64,000 bases of DNA, taken from positions 1 through 64,000 of the forward strand of contig CAZNYS010000006.1 of NCBI GenBank assembly GCA_964577305.1, written 5' to 3'. The notes below the pieces were generated by a model. That model did not search any database, had not been told where the DNA came from, and worked only from the letters and a program-made list of their open reading frames with translations. Made by a program: the position numbers and the translations under genes. The DNA is from UBA9300 sp964577305 (GTDB lineage: Bacteria > Bacteroidota > Bacteroidia > Bacteroidales > VadinHA17). Numbering within the stretch: the stretch's first letter is position 1; each line of letters starts with the position of its first letter. Below are positions 45,788-53,877 of the stretch, piece by piece.

Positions 45788-45906
45788 TCAGGTACGTTCC
45801 AAACGAATTTGTTTGATATCAACCATGTTAGCACGGGTTTTTATAGCTCGTTCGAAATTTTTTTATTTCTTTGCAGGCAGATTAATTTGATAAAGAACAG
45901 AATTAA

Positions 45907-47307
45907 ATGAGTATAAAAAACCAGAGAACTCTTGCCTCCGAGGTAAACCTGAAAGGGAAAGGGCTACATTCAGGTATTGATGTGAGTATTACATTTAAAC
46001 CTGCTCCGGTAGACCATGGTTATAAGTTTTGCAGGGTCGATCTGCCTGATAAACCAGTTATTCGTGCACTCGCAGAAAATGTTACGGATACCACGAGGGG
46101 GACAACCCTTGAGGAGAATGGAGCATCCGTTGCAACAATAGAACATGTGCTGGCATCTTGCTACGGTATGAACCTCGATAACGTGCTTGTTGAGATCGAT
46201 GGACCGGAAGCACCTATCATGGGAGGCAGTGCAATGAAGTTTGCAGAAGCTATTAAAGAAGCCGGGATAGTTGAACAGAAATCACTAAGAAAGTATTTTG
46301 AGGTAAAGGAAAAAATTGTCTACTCCGATGAAGAACATGGAGTTGACCTGATAATATATCCCGATGATCATCTAAGCATAAATGTCCTTATCGACTATAA
46401 TTCGAAAATACTGGGTAACCAGTATGCAGTACTTGACAATAAGGATGATTTTGCTGAAGAGATATCCAGAAGCAGGACATTTGTTTTCTTCCATGAGCTT
46501 GAGCCACTGTTCAAAGCAGGCAGGATAAAGGGAGGCGACCTTGATAATGCTATAGTGATACTGGAGAAAGAAGTTCCGCAATCTGAGATTGATCGCATTG
46601 CCAGGATGTTTAATAAACCAAATATTACTGCTCACAAAGAGGGGATATTAAATAATACGGCTCTACGTTACCCTAATGAACCTGCACGTCATAAACTCCT
46701 TGACCTGCTTGGAGATATGGCCCTTGTAGGCCAGCATATAAAGGGTAAGATTGTGGCCACCAGGCCAGGTCACCTGGCAAATACTAACCTGGCCAGACTG
46801 GTAAGGCAGGAAATCAAAAAAGCAGCTTCCAAAAAAGATATTCCTGTTTATGATCCAACTGTGCAACCTGTATTCGGAATTGATGAAATTAAGAAAAGAC
46901 TGCCTCATCGATACCCGTTCCTTCTGGTGGATAAGGTTATTTACAAGGATGAGAATTCGGTAGTGGGAATAAAGAATGTTACCTTTAACGAATTTTTCTT
47001 CCAGGGGCATTTCCCTGATGAGCCGGTGATGCCGGGAGTACTGCTTGTTGAATCAATGGCACAGGTAGGAGGTATGCTTTTGCTTGGTGATGTAGAGGAT
47101 CCTGAAGATTGGTCAACATATTTTCTTAAGATAGATAAGGTAAAGTTTAAGCAAAAAGTTGTGCCGGGTGATACACTTGTTATAAAACTTACTATGTCTG
47201 AACCTCCGCGAAGGGGAATTGTATCTATGTATGGACATATATATGTTGGTAATAAACTTGTTGTTGAGGGCGAAATGGTTGCTCAGGTAGTAAAAAATAA
47301 GAAATAA
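45907..47307 (+). CDS. lpxC/fabZ: Bifunctional UDP-3-O-acyl-GlcNAc deacetylase / 3-hydroxyacyl-ACP dehydratase
   Basis: This 466-residue fusion is characteristic of Bacteroidota. Residues 1-310 are LpxC, the zinc deacetylase that commits UDP-acyl-GlcNAc to lipid A: E79 and H80 in TIEH, H262 and D266 in RHKLLD, and H289 in PGHLAN. Residues about 320-466 are FabZ, which dehydrates 3-hydroxyacyl-ACP, with H368 in QGHFPDEPVMPG and E382 in VESMAQ. The fusion joins two enzymes that compete for hydroxyacyl-ACP, so it may fix their ratio. A 119-nt gap from lpxD could hold a second, weak promoter. It overlaps lpxA by one base (TAATG). Confidence 0.96.
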   Translation: MSIKNQRTLASEVNLKGKGLHSGIDVSITFKPAPVDHGYKFCRVDLPDKPVIRALAENVTDTTRGTTLEENGASVATIEHVLASCYGMNLDNVLVEIDGPEAPIMGGSAMKFAEAIKEAGIVEQKSLRKYFEVKEKIVYSDEEHGVDLIIYPDDHLSINVLIDYNSKILGNQYAVLDNKDDFAEEISRSRTFVFFHELEPLFKAGRIKGGDLDNAIVILEKEVPQSEIDRIARMFNKPNITAHKEGILNNTALRYPNEPARHKLLDLLGDMALVGQHIKGKIVATRPGHLANTNLARLVRQEIKKAASKKDIPVYDPTVQPVFGIDEIKKRLPHRYPFLLVDKVIYKDENSVVGIKNVTFNEFFFQGHFPDEPVMPGVLLVESMAQVGGMLLLGDVEDPEDWSTYFLKIDKVKFKQKVVPGDTLVIKLTMSEPPRRGIVSMYGHIYVGNKLVVEGEMVAQVVKNKK

Positions 47308-48086
47308 TGATTTCAGATCAGGCTTTTATACATCCGGATGCCAGTCTTGGGAAAGATGTTAGAGTTGATCCCTTCGCTTATATAGCAGGTGATGTTGTTA
47401 TCGGACATGGTAGCTGGATTGGTCCCAATTCCACTGTTCTTGATGGTGCCCGAATGGGTGCAAACTGTAAGGTTTTTCCGGGAGCAGTAATATCAGCCAT
47501 ACCACAGGATATGAAATTTGCCGGTGAGATAACAACCACAGAGATAGGTGATAACTGCACCTTCAGGGAAGGAGCTACAATAAACAGGGGAACAGTAGCT
47601 CTTGGAAAAACTATCATAGGTAATAACTGTCTTATGATGGCCAATTCACATGTAGCACATGATTGTATAATAGGGAATAACTGTATACTGGTGAATAACG
47701 TATTGCTTGGGGGCGAAGTGCATATAGACGATTATGTCATTATGGGTGGTGGTTCAGCAGCCCACCAGTTTACAAGAGTGGGAGCGCATGCAATGATAAG
47801 CGGCGGTGCCATGTTCAAAAAAGATATTCCACCTTATTCAACAATAAAGAATGATCCGGTCGGTTTCATGGGGCTCAATAAGGTAGGATTGAAGCGGAGG
47901 GGGTTCACACAGCAGAAAATTGATGAAATAGAAGAGATCTACAAAGTAATCTATTTCAGCGGAAGGAATATCAGCCAGGCTATACAATACCTGAAAGACA
48001 ATTTCAAAGTCACAGACGAATTGAATTACATTATTGACTTTATCTCAAATTCAAAACGAGGCATTCTTAAGTCGGCAATCAAGTGA
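47307..48086 (+). CDS. lpxA: UDP-N-acetylglucosamine acyltransferase
   Basis: This 259-residue enzyme carries out the first lipid A step, moving a hydroxyacyl chain from ACP to UDP-GlcNAc. The left-handed beta-helix of hexapeptide repeats runs from about residue 5 to 185 (HPDASLGKDVRVDPFAYIAG). The catalytic His is expected in ANSHVAHDC, and a C-terminal helical bundle follows (GLNKVGLKRRGF). Its start overlaps the stop of lpxC/fabZ, so translation is coupled. It ends before an octamer-repeat dyad. Confidence 0.96.
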   Translation: MISDQAFIHPDASLGKDVRVDPFAYIAGDVVIGHGSWIGPNSTVLDGARMGANCKVFPGAVISAIPQDMKFAGEITTTEIGDNCTFREGATINRGTVALGKTIIGNNCLMMANSHVAHDCIIGNNCILVNNVLLGGEVHIDDYVIMGGGSAAHQFTRVGAHAMISGGAMFKKDIPPYSTIKNDPVGFMGLNKVGLKRRGFTQQKIDEIEEIYKVIYFSGRNISQAIQYLKDNFKVTDELNYIIDFISNSKRGILKSAIK

Positions 48087-48100
48087 TTACAGTATTAAAT

Positions 48101-48156
48101 GTTTGAACGTTTGAGCGTTTGAGAATTGTGTTAATCAAACATTCAAACCCTCAAAC
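48101..48156. repeat. Inverted arms of tandem octamers after lpxA
   Basis: The left arm is GTTTGAAC, GTTTGAGC, GTTTGAGA (48101-48124). The right arm is AATCAAAC, ATTCAAAC, CCTCAAAC (48133-48156), the same octamer in reverse complement. The 8-nt loop gives a long imperfect hairpin. It may end the lpx transcript. Confidence 0.75.
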
Positions 48157-48168
48157 CTTATATTATCG

Positions 48169-48176
48169 TACCTTTG
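48169..48176 (+). promoter_or_regulatory. -7 box of the ThiL-like gene
   Basis: TACCTTTG matches TAnnTTTG, 18 nt upstream of the ATG at 48194. The leader would be about 12 nt. No -33 TTTG is visible; the octamer repeat occupies that position. Confidence 0.45.
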
Positions 48177-48193
48177 CCTCAAATCACATAGTT

Positions 48194-49180
48194 ATGTCAG
48201 AAAAGGAACAATCCGGGGAGCAGGGTTTCGGGAAATATATTCTTATGAATGAATTAAGAAACAAATACAAGACAGTATTTGATGACAGCGGATCAGGAAG
48301 TGAAGTTTCAAGTATCCTCTATCTTGAGGGTATCCATTTCAACCTTATGTATTTCCCCCTGCGGCACCTGGGATATAAATCGGTAATAAATTCTATTGCC
48401 AACCTGTATTGCAGGAGCATGGTGCCTGTTAGTATTAATGTAAATCTCGGGGTGAGCGCACGTTTCAAGAAGGAAGATATTGAAAATATTATTGAAGGCA
48501 TCTCGCTTGCTTGCCAAAGGTATGAATTAAAAATATCATCACTTGATCTGAGCAGTTCACTTACGGGACTGGCAATAAATATTGCATCTTCAGGAAAGGA
48601 AGCCGGTAAGGTTAAACAGCTTAAACCTGAGGCAACGGATCTGGTATGTGTAACCGGTGATCTGGGTGCTGCATTCCTTGGCCTTCAGTTGCTTGAACGT
48701 GAAAGGAAGGTATTTGAAGATACCGGTGGTGCTCAGCCCAGACTTGAGGGTTTTGAGTATGTTATTGGGCGCCAGTTAAAACCTGAATTAAAAACTGAAC
48801 CGCTGGATAAATTAAGGGAGGCCGGCGTAAGCACCGGTATCATAAGAGCAGTAAGGGATGGCATAGCATCCGAATTAATACATATAACAAGAGAAACTGG
48901 CATGGGATGCAGGATCTACCATGACAGGTTGCCTATTAACCGTGACACTGCAGCAGCCGGGAGGGAGCTGGGCTTTGAACCTGTTATTGCTGCTCTTAAC
49001 GGGGGTGATGATTTTGAATTCGTTTTTACTGTTCCGGTGAATGAACATGAAAAGATTGATAAGACAGGAGGTCTTAGCATTATTGGCCACCTGGTCAGGA
49101 AGGAAGAAGGTAACAGCCTGGTCCTGCCGGATGGCAGCCTGGCCGAGATGAAAGCACCTGGATTCGATACGGTACCCTGA
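48194..49180 (+). CDS. ThiL/AIR-synthase-like protein with altered active-site motifs
   Basis: This 328-residue protein has the PurM/ThiL fold: YLEGIHFNLMYFPLRHLGYKS in the N-terminal domain, VTGDLGAAFLGLQLL in the middle, and GGDDFEFVFTV in the C-terminal domain. The ThiL metal and phosphate motifs are changed: GDDAA reads FDDSG, and the second Asp-rich motif reads SLDLSSSL. It may therefore not be a thiamine-phosphate kinase. I place the start at the ATG at 48194; the frame extends upstream to 48119 through repeat DNA and a promoter box, which is not credible coding sequence. No thiamine genes are nearby. Confidence 0.7.
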   Translation: MSEKEQSGEQGFGKYILMNELRNKYKTVFDDSGSGSEVSSILYLEGIHFNLMYFPLRHLGYKSVINSIANLYCRSMVPVSINVNLGVSARFKKEDIENIIEGISLACQRYELKISSLDLSSSLTGLAINIASSGKEAGKVKQLKPEATDLVCVTGDLGAAFLGLQLLERERKVFEDTGGAQPRLEGFEYVIGRQLKPELKTEPLDKLREAGVSTGIIRAVRDGIASELIHITRETGMGCRIYHDRLPINRDTAAAGRELGFEPVIAALNGGDDFEFVFTVPVNEHEKIDKTGGLSIIGHLVRKEEGNSLVLPDGSLAEMKAPGFDTVP

Positions 49181-49184
49181 GTCC

Positions 49185-49212
49185 AGTCTTCAGTCTCCAG
49201 TCTTCAGTCTTC
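49185..49212. repeat. Four tandem heptamers AGTCTYC
   Basis: AGTCTTC, AGTCTCC, AGTCTTC, AGTCTTC stand head to tail directly after the ThiL-like stop. A small hairpin (TTGCC-gtaa-GGCAA) follows near 49230-49243. It fills the convergent gap with the DUF4139 gene. Confidence 0.7.
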
Positions 49213-49260
49213 AACCGAGAATTGCGAGCTTGCCGTAAGGCAATCTTCCATCACATCTTT

Positions 49261-50883
49261 TCATTCCAGTATAACCTTCTTATTTTTTGGATATTTCACC
49301 GTGTAGGTCAGGATATACTCTTTTGATTCCCTGGCAGTTATGGTGGTTTTCCATTGCACCTCTCCTGTATACTCATTAAAAACACCTCCTGAAAGCTCTT
49401 CTGCTTCAACTTCAATATCCTTGTTCTGCGATACAGGCACCTGGTCGTTGACAATTATATCAATGGGGGTTGATTTATTATTTCTTATAATAATCTTATA
49501 GGATCGTGTATCTATCCTGTTAACACCTATAGTCCTTACAGTTGTATATTCCTTTCGTCTTTCCCTTTCTACGGTAATGCTGTTATCAATACCCAGGGAT
49601 ACATTCAGGGTATCAGATATCTGGTCTGTATTCAGCATGGTAGTCCCTGTAAAGGTATTCCCAAAATAGATATTGGCTTCCCCGTTCAACAGGTTTAATG
49701 ATTCCCAGTCTGAGATATCGGCTGTAAGAAACGCTTCCTCCCTGAGTTTGGGAACTGAGACATATTTATAATTAGATTCCGCTGTCAGTCGCTGCAGTTC
49801 AATGGTATTGGTTTTTCCATCAGAGCTGATGTTCTGGGGCATATCGACTTCAAATGAAAATGCGGTACCGGTATTTATAATATTTACCGGGGGTATGCCT
49901 GCTCCTGTTGTTTCCGCTAACTCTTCAAGATCGAAAGCCATCTCGGTTTCAGGAACTGCATCCATTGCTTTTGGACGTGCCATGCTTCTCGCTGTACTGC
50001 TTATGCCACGTATCATTATGGGCGTATAAAAATCCAGGTAGTAAGGGAATAATTCCGGGACATCACCTGACTCAGAGGGACTTGCATTGGAAAAGCTTAG
50101 TATAGCATTGCTCCAGTCACTGCCTGTACTCTGCTTCACATTCGCCTTATAAAAGATTTTCACATCCTCGTTTATATCATCCACCCTTATGTCATATGAG
50201 GGATACCATCCTGCATTTGTAACAAGGTAACTGAGAATTATTTTAGCTGCAACAGTTCTGGGGGCTGATACTGAAATTATTACTTCAGAGCTTGGTGTTC
50301 TTGATTTTCTGACATTTCCATTCAACTGGTTCTCGAGCTTCTGTTTTTCCTGTTCATATTTATTTATCAGCCTGTTCTTTTCAAGTATGCTTTTCCTCAC
50401 CGATTCTATCGAAGAAGCATACAGGTCGGTTATGCTTTTTAATTCCTGTGCAGTTATATTTTCATTTTTTCCGCCGATAATCCTGTTAGCTGTCAGAAAA
50501 GCCTCTTTTTCCATGAGGATTTCTATACCGGTTCTTTCATCCTCAATATTTATCTTTAATTCCTCAATCCTGCTTCGAAGATTTTTCACTTCTTCCGATT
50601 CCTCCATGTTCTCCAGGTAATTCATCTGGTTATTTACAGAGACTATCATGAAATCACCTTCTCCCTTTACCTGCATACTGGAGGGATCAGTATAAGGTGA
50701 CAACCCAGGGATCCTTAATAGCGATTTCCCCTGGCTGATATTAACAGATGCCTCTCTTGTTACCTGAGCCCGGTCGGGGAAAACACTTACGTTCTTGATT
50801 TTACTGTTAAGGTTGGTATATTCCTGTCCGGAGATTGTTGTTACAAAAAATACCAGAGCAAAAACGGATATTGATTTTTTCAT
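49261..50883 (-). CDS. DUF4139 (MuiA-like) secreted protein
   Basis: This 540-residue protein has a signal peptide (KKSISVFALVFFVTTISG, then QEY). An N-terminal DUF4140-like region contains KNVSVFPDRAQVTREASVNI, then a coiled coil of about 100 residues (LRSRIEELKINIEDE and on). The C-terminal DUF4139 beta-rich domain includes TNAGWYPSYDIRVDD and ends in a Lys-rich tail. The family is annotated mucoidy inhibitor A in some genomes, but its biochemical role is unknown. The frame continues upstream to 50937, but the ATG at 50883 gives a clean signal peptide and lies downstream of a promoter box. It is a single gene. Confidence 0.8.
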   Translation of the reverse strand: MKKSISVFALVFFVTTISGQEYTNLNSKIKNVSVFPDRAQVTREASVNISQGKSLLRIPGLSPYTDPSSMQVKGEGDFMIVSVNNQMNYLENMEESEEVKNLRSRIEELKINIEDERTGIEILMEKEAFLTANRIIGGKNENITAQELKSITDLYASSIESVRKSILEKNRLINKYEQEKQKLENQLNGNVRKSRTPSSEVIISVSAPRTVAAKIILSYLVTNAGWYPSYDIRVDDINEDVKIFYKANVKQSTGSDWSNAILSFSNASPSESGDVPELFPYYLDFYTPIMIRGISSTARSMARPKAMDAVPETEMAFDLEELAETTGAGIPPVNIINTGTAFSFEVDMPQNISSDGKTNTIELQRLTAESNYKYVSVPKLREEAFLTADISDWESLNLLNGEANIYFGNTFTGTTMLNTDQISDTLNVSLGIDNSITVERERRKEYTTVRTIGVNRIDTRSYKIIIRNNKSTPIDIIVNDQVPVSQNKDIEVEAEELSGGVFNEYTGEVQWKTTITARESKEYILTYTVKYPKNKKVILE

Positions 50884-50926
50884 GGGATTAATAGAGTTAA
50901 TTATTTCAACTATTGCCAAATTAAAG

Positions 50927-50934
50927 CAAATGTA
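50927..50934 (-). promoter_or_regulatory. -7 box of the DUF4139 gene
   Basis: The minus strand reads TACATTTG, matching TAnnTTTG, 43 nt upstream of the chosen ATG. No clear -33 box is seen. Confidence 0.4.
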
Positions 50935-51016
50935 CAAAAAAGGTTTAAGGCTAGCTTATTATTTGCACCCGGCACTCCTTACATAGAGCTTGTCGGTGCA
51001 AAACAGGCACCCAATA

Positions 51017-51391
51017 TCAGGTTCTTATTATATCCCTGCCAAATGGTGAAAGTGCTATGGCTGCAAGCTTGAAATGTTGCATGCCAAAAGGTATTCCAAT
51101 AATAGTAATGCATAATAATAGTCCAAAGAGAGCATGTGACAGGGCAATTGCAAGTCCGCCCAGCAGTAACCAGAGGATATTCATTATTATATAAAGGCAA
51201 CCTGAGGCCCGTATATCGGTTCTGACTTCAGTACCAAAGGGCCAGAGGGCAAATACACCAAGCTTTAGTGTCTGAACACCAAAAGGGATACCTATAATAA
51301 TAATCATAAGAGCCAGGCTGGCAATAAAATATTCAACCGATATAATAATGCCACCAAAGATAAGCCAGATGATGTTTCCGAGAATTTTCAT
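51017..51391 (-). CDS. YccF-like inner membrane protein
   Basis: This small membrane protein of 124 residues is built from two similar halves. Each half has a hydrophobic pair of segments followed by the motif IGIPFGxQxxKL and then a PFG turn (IIGIPFGVQTLKLGVFALWPFG and its second copy). This is the YccF/DUF307 family pattern. The function is unknown, though a channel- or stress-related role is sometimes suggested. The ATG at 51391 is chosen over a TTG three codons upstream. It is a single gene between DUF4139 and the suf operon. Confidence 0.82.
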   Translation of the reverse strand: MKILGNIIWLIFGGIIISVEYFIASLALMIIIIGIPFGVQTLKLGVFALWPFGTEVRTDIRASGCLYIIMNILWLLLGGLAIALSHALFGLLLCITIIGIPFGMQHFKLAAIALSPFGRDIIRT

Positions 51392-51483
51392 AGGTTTCAA
51401 ATAATCAACTAAAATAATAATTTATGGGTTCATGCAATAAGATACTTTCACCTCCTTTTATTAAGTAGCTGCTCAAAATTTTG

Positions 51484-51491
51484 TATTTTTG
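51484..51491 (+). promoter_or_regulatory. -7 box of the suf operon
   Basis: TATTTTTG matches TAnnTTTG, 90 nt upstream of sufB. The -33 position is weak (TTTA at about 51457). The long leader could carry regulation, but I see no clear Fe-S or iron regulator site. Confidence 0.4.
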
Positions 51492-51581
51492 CCTGTTATT
51501 TATTTGGATTAAATACAATTAATGAAACAATACCTGAATTCTATCTGTTAGCATTAAGGAGAATTATATTAAATATAATTT

Positions 51582-53036
51582 GTGGATATGGAAAAGGAAC
51601 AGGATAAAATTATAAATGAAGTAACTTCCGGTGAGTATAAATATGGGTTTTATACCGATATTGATATTGATACTATACCCAAGGGTCTTAATGAAGATGT
51701 TATTAAGCTTATCTCGGCGAAGAAGCAGGAACCAAAGTGGATGCTTGAATTCAGGCTGAAGGCCTATAAGACCTGGCAGAGCAAAAAAATGCCTGAATGG
51801 GCACATTTGACCATACCTGAAATAAATTACCAGGACATAGTATATTATGCAGCTCCAAAACAGAAGGCCAGATTGAACAGCCTTGATGAGATAGACCCTG
51901 AGCTTCTTGATACGTTCAATAAACTTGGAATCCCGCTTGAAGAGCAGAAAAGACTAACAGGAGTGGCTGTTGATGCAGTGATGGACAGTGTATCTGTAAA
52001 AACAACCTTCAAGGAAACCCTGGCCGAACAGGGAATAATCTTTTGTTCATTCAGTGAGGCAGTACGTGAGCATCCCGATCTGGTAAAGAAATACATGGGA
52101 ACGGTGGTACCATATACTGATAATTATTTTGCAGCTCTGAACAGCGCGGTATTCAGTGATGGTTCATTCTGTTATATTCCAAAAGGAGTGAGATGTCCAA
52201 TGGAATTATCTACCTATTTCAGGATCAATGCTGCACATACCGGGCAATTTGAGCGTACATTGATAATGGCTGAAGATGACAGTTATGTCAGCTACCTTGA
52301 AGGATGTACTGCCCCTAGGAGGGATGAGAACCAGTTGCATGCAGCCATTGTGGAAATTATTGCAGAAAAGAACGCTGAAGTTAAATATTCAACCGTACAG
52401 AACTGGTATCCCGGAGATAAGAAGGGGAAGGGAGGAGTATATAATTTTGTTACCAAGCGTGGAATATGCAGGGGTGAAAATTCGAAGATATCGTGGACAC
52501 AGGTGGAAACAGGTTCTGCCATAACATGGAAATACCCTTCATGCATACTGAGAGGTGACAATTCAAGCGGTGAATTTTATTCTGTTGCCGTAACCAATAA
52601 TCACCAGCAGGCTGATACCGGGACAAAAATGATACATACAGGTAAAAACACCAAAAGTATTATTGTATCAAAAGGGATATCGGCAGGCGAAAGCCAGAAC
52701 AGCTACAGGGGACTTGTGAAAGTACTCAAAAATGCATCCAACGCACGTAATTTTTCGCAGTGCGACTCACTGCTGCTGGGAGATAAATGTGGTGCGCATA
52801 CTTTTCCTTCTGTTGAAGTGGATAACCAGACAGGTATAGTGGAGCATGAGGCTACCACTTCAAAGATAGGAGAGGATCAGATATTCTATTGCAACCAGAG
52901 AGGTATAAGTACCGAAAATGCGGTAGGATTAATAGTAAATGGCTATGCAAAGGAAGTACTTAATAAACTGCCAATGGAGTTTGCAGTGGAGGCACAGAAA
53001 TTATTGCAGATAAGCCTTGAAGGCTCGGTAGGATAA
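51582..53036 (+). CDS. sufB: Fe-S cluster assembly scaffold SufB
   Basis: This 484-residue subunit of the SufBCD scaffold complex builds Fe-S clusters from SufS-derived sulfur. Core blocks SFSEAVREHPDLVKKYMGTVV, CYIPKGVRCPMELSTYFRIN and the C-terminal GISTENAVGLIVNGYAKEVL are standard, as is the length. The start ATG GAT ATG leaves a choice of two ATGs two codons apart. It heads the operon sufB-sufC-sufD-sufS-sufE-sufT-queG. A 76-nt gap with heptamer and octamer repeats separates it from sufC. Confidence 0.95.
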   Translation: MDMEKEQDKIINEVTSGEYKYGFYTDIDIDTIPKGLNEDVIKLISAKKQEPKWMLEFRLKAYKTWQSKKMPEWAHLTIPEINYQDIVYYAAPKQKARLNSLDEIDPELLDTFNKLGIPLEEQKRLTGVAVDAVMDSVSVKTTFKETLAEQGIIFCSFSEAVREHPDLVKKYMGTVVPYTDNYFAALNSAVFSDGSFCYIPKGVRCPMELSTYFRINAAHTGQFERTLIMAEDDSYVSYLEGCTAPRRDENQLHAAIVEIIAEKNAEVKYSTVQNWYPGDKKGKGGVYNFVTKRGICRGENSKISWTQVETGSAITWKYPSCILRGDNSSGEFYSVAVTNNHQQADTGTKMIHTGKNTKSIIVSKGISAGESQNSYRGLVKVLKNASNARNFSQCDSLLLGDKCGAHTFPSVEVDNQTGIVEHEATTSKIGEDQIFYCNQRGISTENAVGLIVNGYAKEVLNKLPMEFAVEAQKLLQISLEGSVG

Positions 53037-53043
53037 ACAAAAG

Positions 53044-53105
53044 ATGAGTTATGAGTTATGAGTTTAATAAATAGACCCGATTCAACAATTAAACAATTCA
53101 ACAAA
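53044..53105. repeat. Tandem heptamers and octamers between sufB and sufC
   Basis: Three perfect copies of ATGAGTT fill 53044-53064. Two octamers, AACAATTA and AACAATTC, plus a partial third follow from 53084. Unlike the other arrays, this one sits inside an operon. Confidence 0.7.
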
Positions 53106-53112
53106 ATAAAAT

Positions 53113-53877
53113 ATGTTACAAATTGAAAACCTGAAGGTTGAAATAGAAGGCAAAGAAATACTGAAAGGTATTTCACTGAGCGTTAAAAAAGGGGAGATAC
53201 ATGCTATTATGGGGCCCAACGGTTCAGGTAAGAGTACCCTGGCCATGGTCCTGGCTGGAAAGGATTTTGGAAATATTACCGAGGGTAGAATAACTTATAT
53301 GGGTAGAAACCTCCTGGAAATGGCGGCTGAAGACAGGTCGAAGGAAGGAATATTTCTGGGATTCCAATACCCTATTGAGATACCGGGAGTGAGCATGGTC
53401 AATTTCATGAAGACAGCACTTAATGAACACAGGAAATACCGGGGAGAAGAACCTTTATCTTCATCTGATTTTCTTAAATTAATGCGTGAGAAGAAAGAAT
53501 TGGTAAAAATTGAATCAGGACTTACCAACAGGTCAGTAAATGAGGGATTTTCCGGCGGTGAGAAAAAAAGAAACGAAATATTCCAGATGGCTATGCTTGA
53601 ACCAAAACTCGCAATACTGGATGAGACAGATTCAGGTCTCGATATTGATGCACTGAAGGTAGTGGCTAACGGCGTTAATGAACTGAAAACCTCTGAAAAT
53701 GCCACGATAGTTATTACCCATTACCAGAGGCTGCTGGATTACATAATACCGGATGTAGTACATGTACTATATGATGGTAAAATAGTTAAGACAGGAGGTA
53801 AAGAACTGGCAATCGAGCTTGAGAAGAAAGGTTATGACTGGATAAAGAAGGATGTTGATGTCGTAAATTATGGATAA
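53113..53877 (+). CDS. sufC: Fe-S assembly ATPase SufC
   Basis: This 254-residue ABC-type ATPase drives the SufBCD complex in the cytoplasm. Walker A is GPNGSGKST with K40, the signature is FSGGEKKR near residue 147, and Walker B has the SufC-specific form LAILDETDSGLD. There is no membrane partner, as expected. It overlaps sufD by 8 nt. Confidence 0.95.
   Translation: MLQIENLKVEIEGKEILKGISLSVKKGEIHAIMGPNGSGKSTLAMVLAGKDFGNITEGRITYMGRNLLEMAAEDRSKEGIFLGFQYPIEIPGVSMVNFMKTALNEHRKYRGEEPLSSSDFLKLMREKKELVKIESGLTNRSVNEGFSGGEKKRNEIFQMAMLEPKLAILDETDSGLDIDALKVVANGVNELKTSENATIVITHYQRLLDYIIPDVVHVLYDGKIVKTGGKELAIELEKKGYDWIKKDVDVVNYG

Noticed and set aside
45907..47307. lpxC-fabZ as an erroneous gene merger
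   Set aside because: The fusion is a known Bacteroidota trait and both active sites are complete.
48119..48193. N-terminal extension of the ThiL-like protein
   Set aside because: It is translated octamer repeat and promoter DNA; the ATG at 48194 follows the promoter box.
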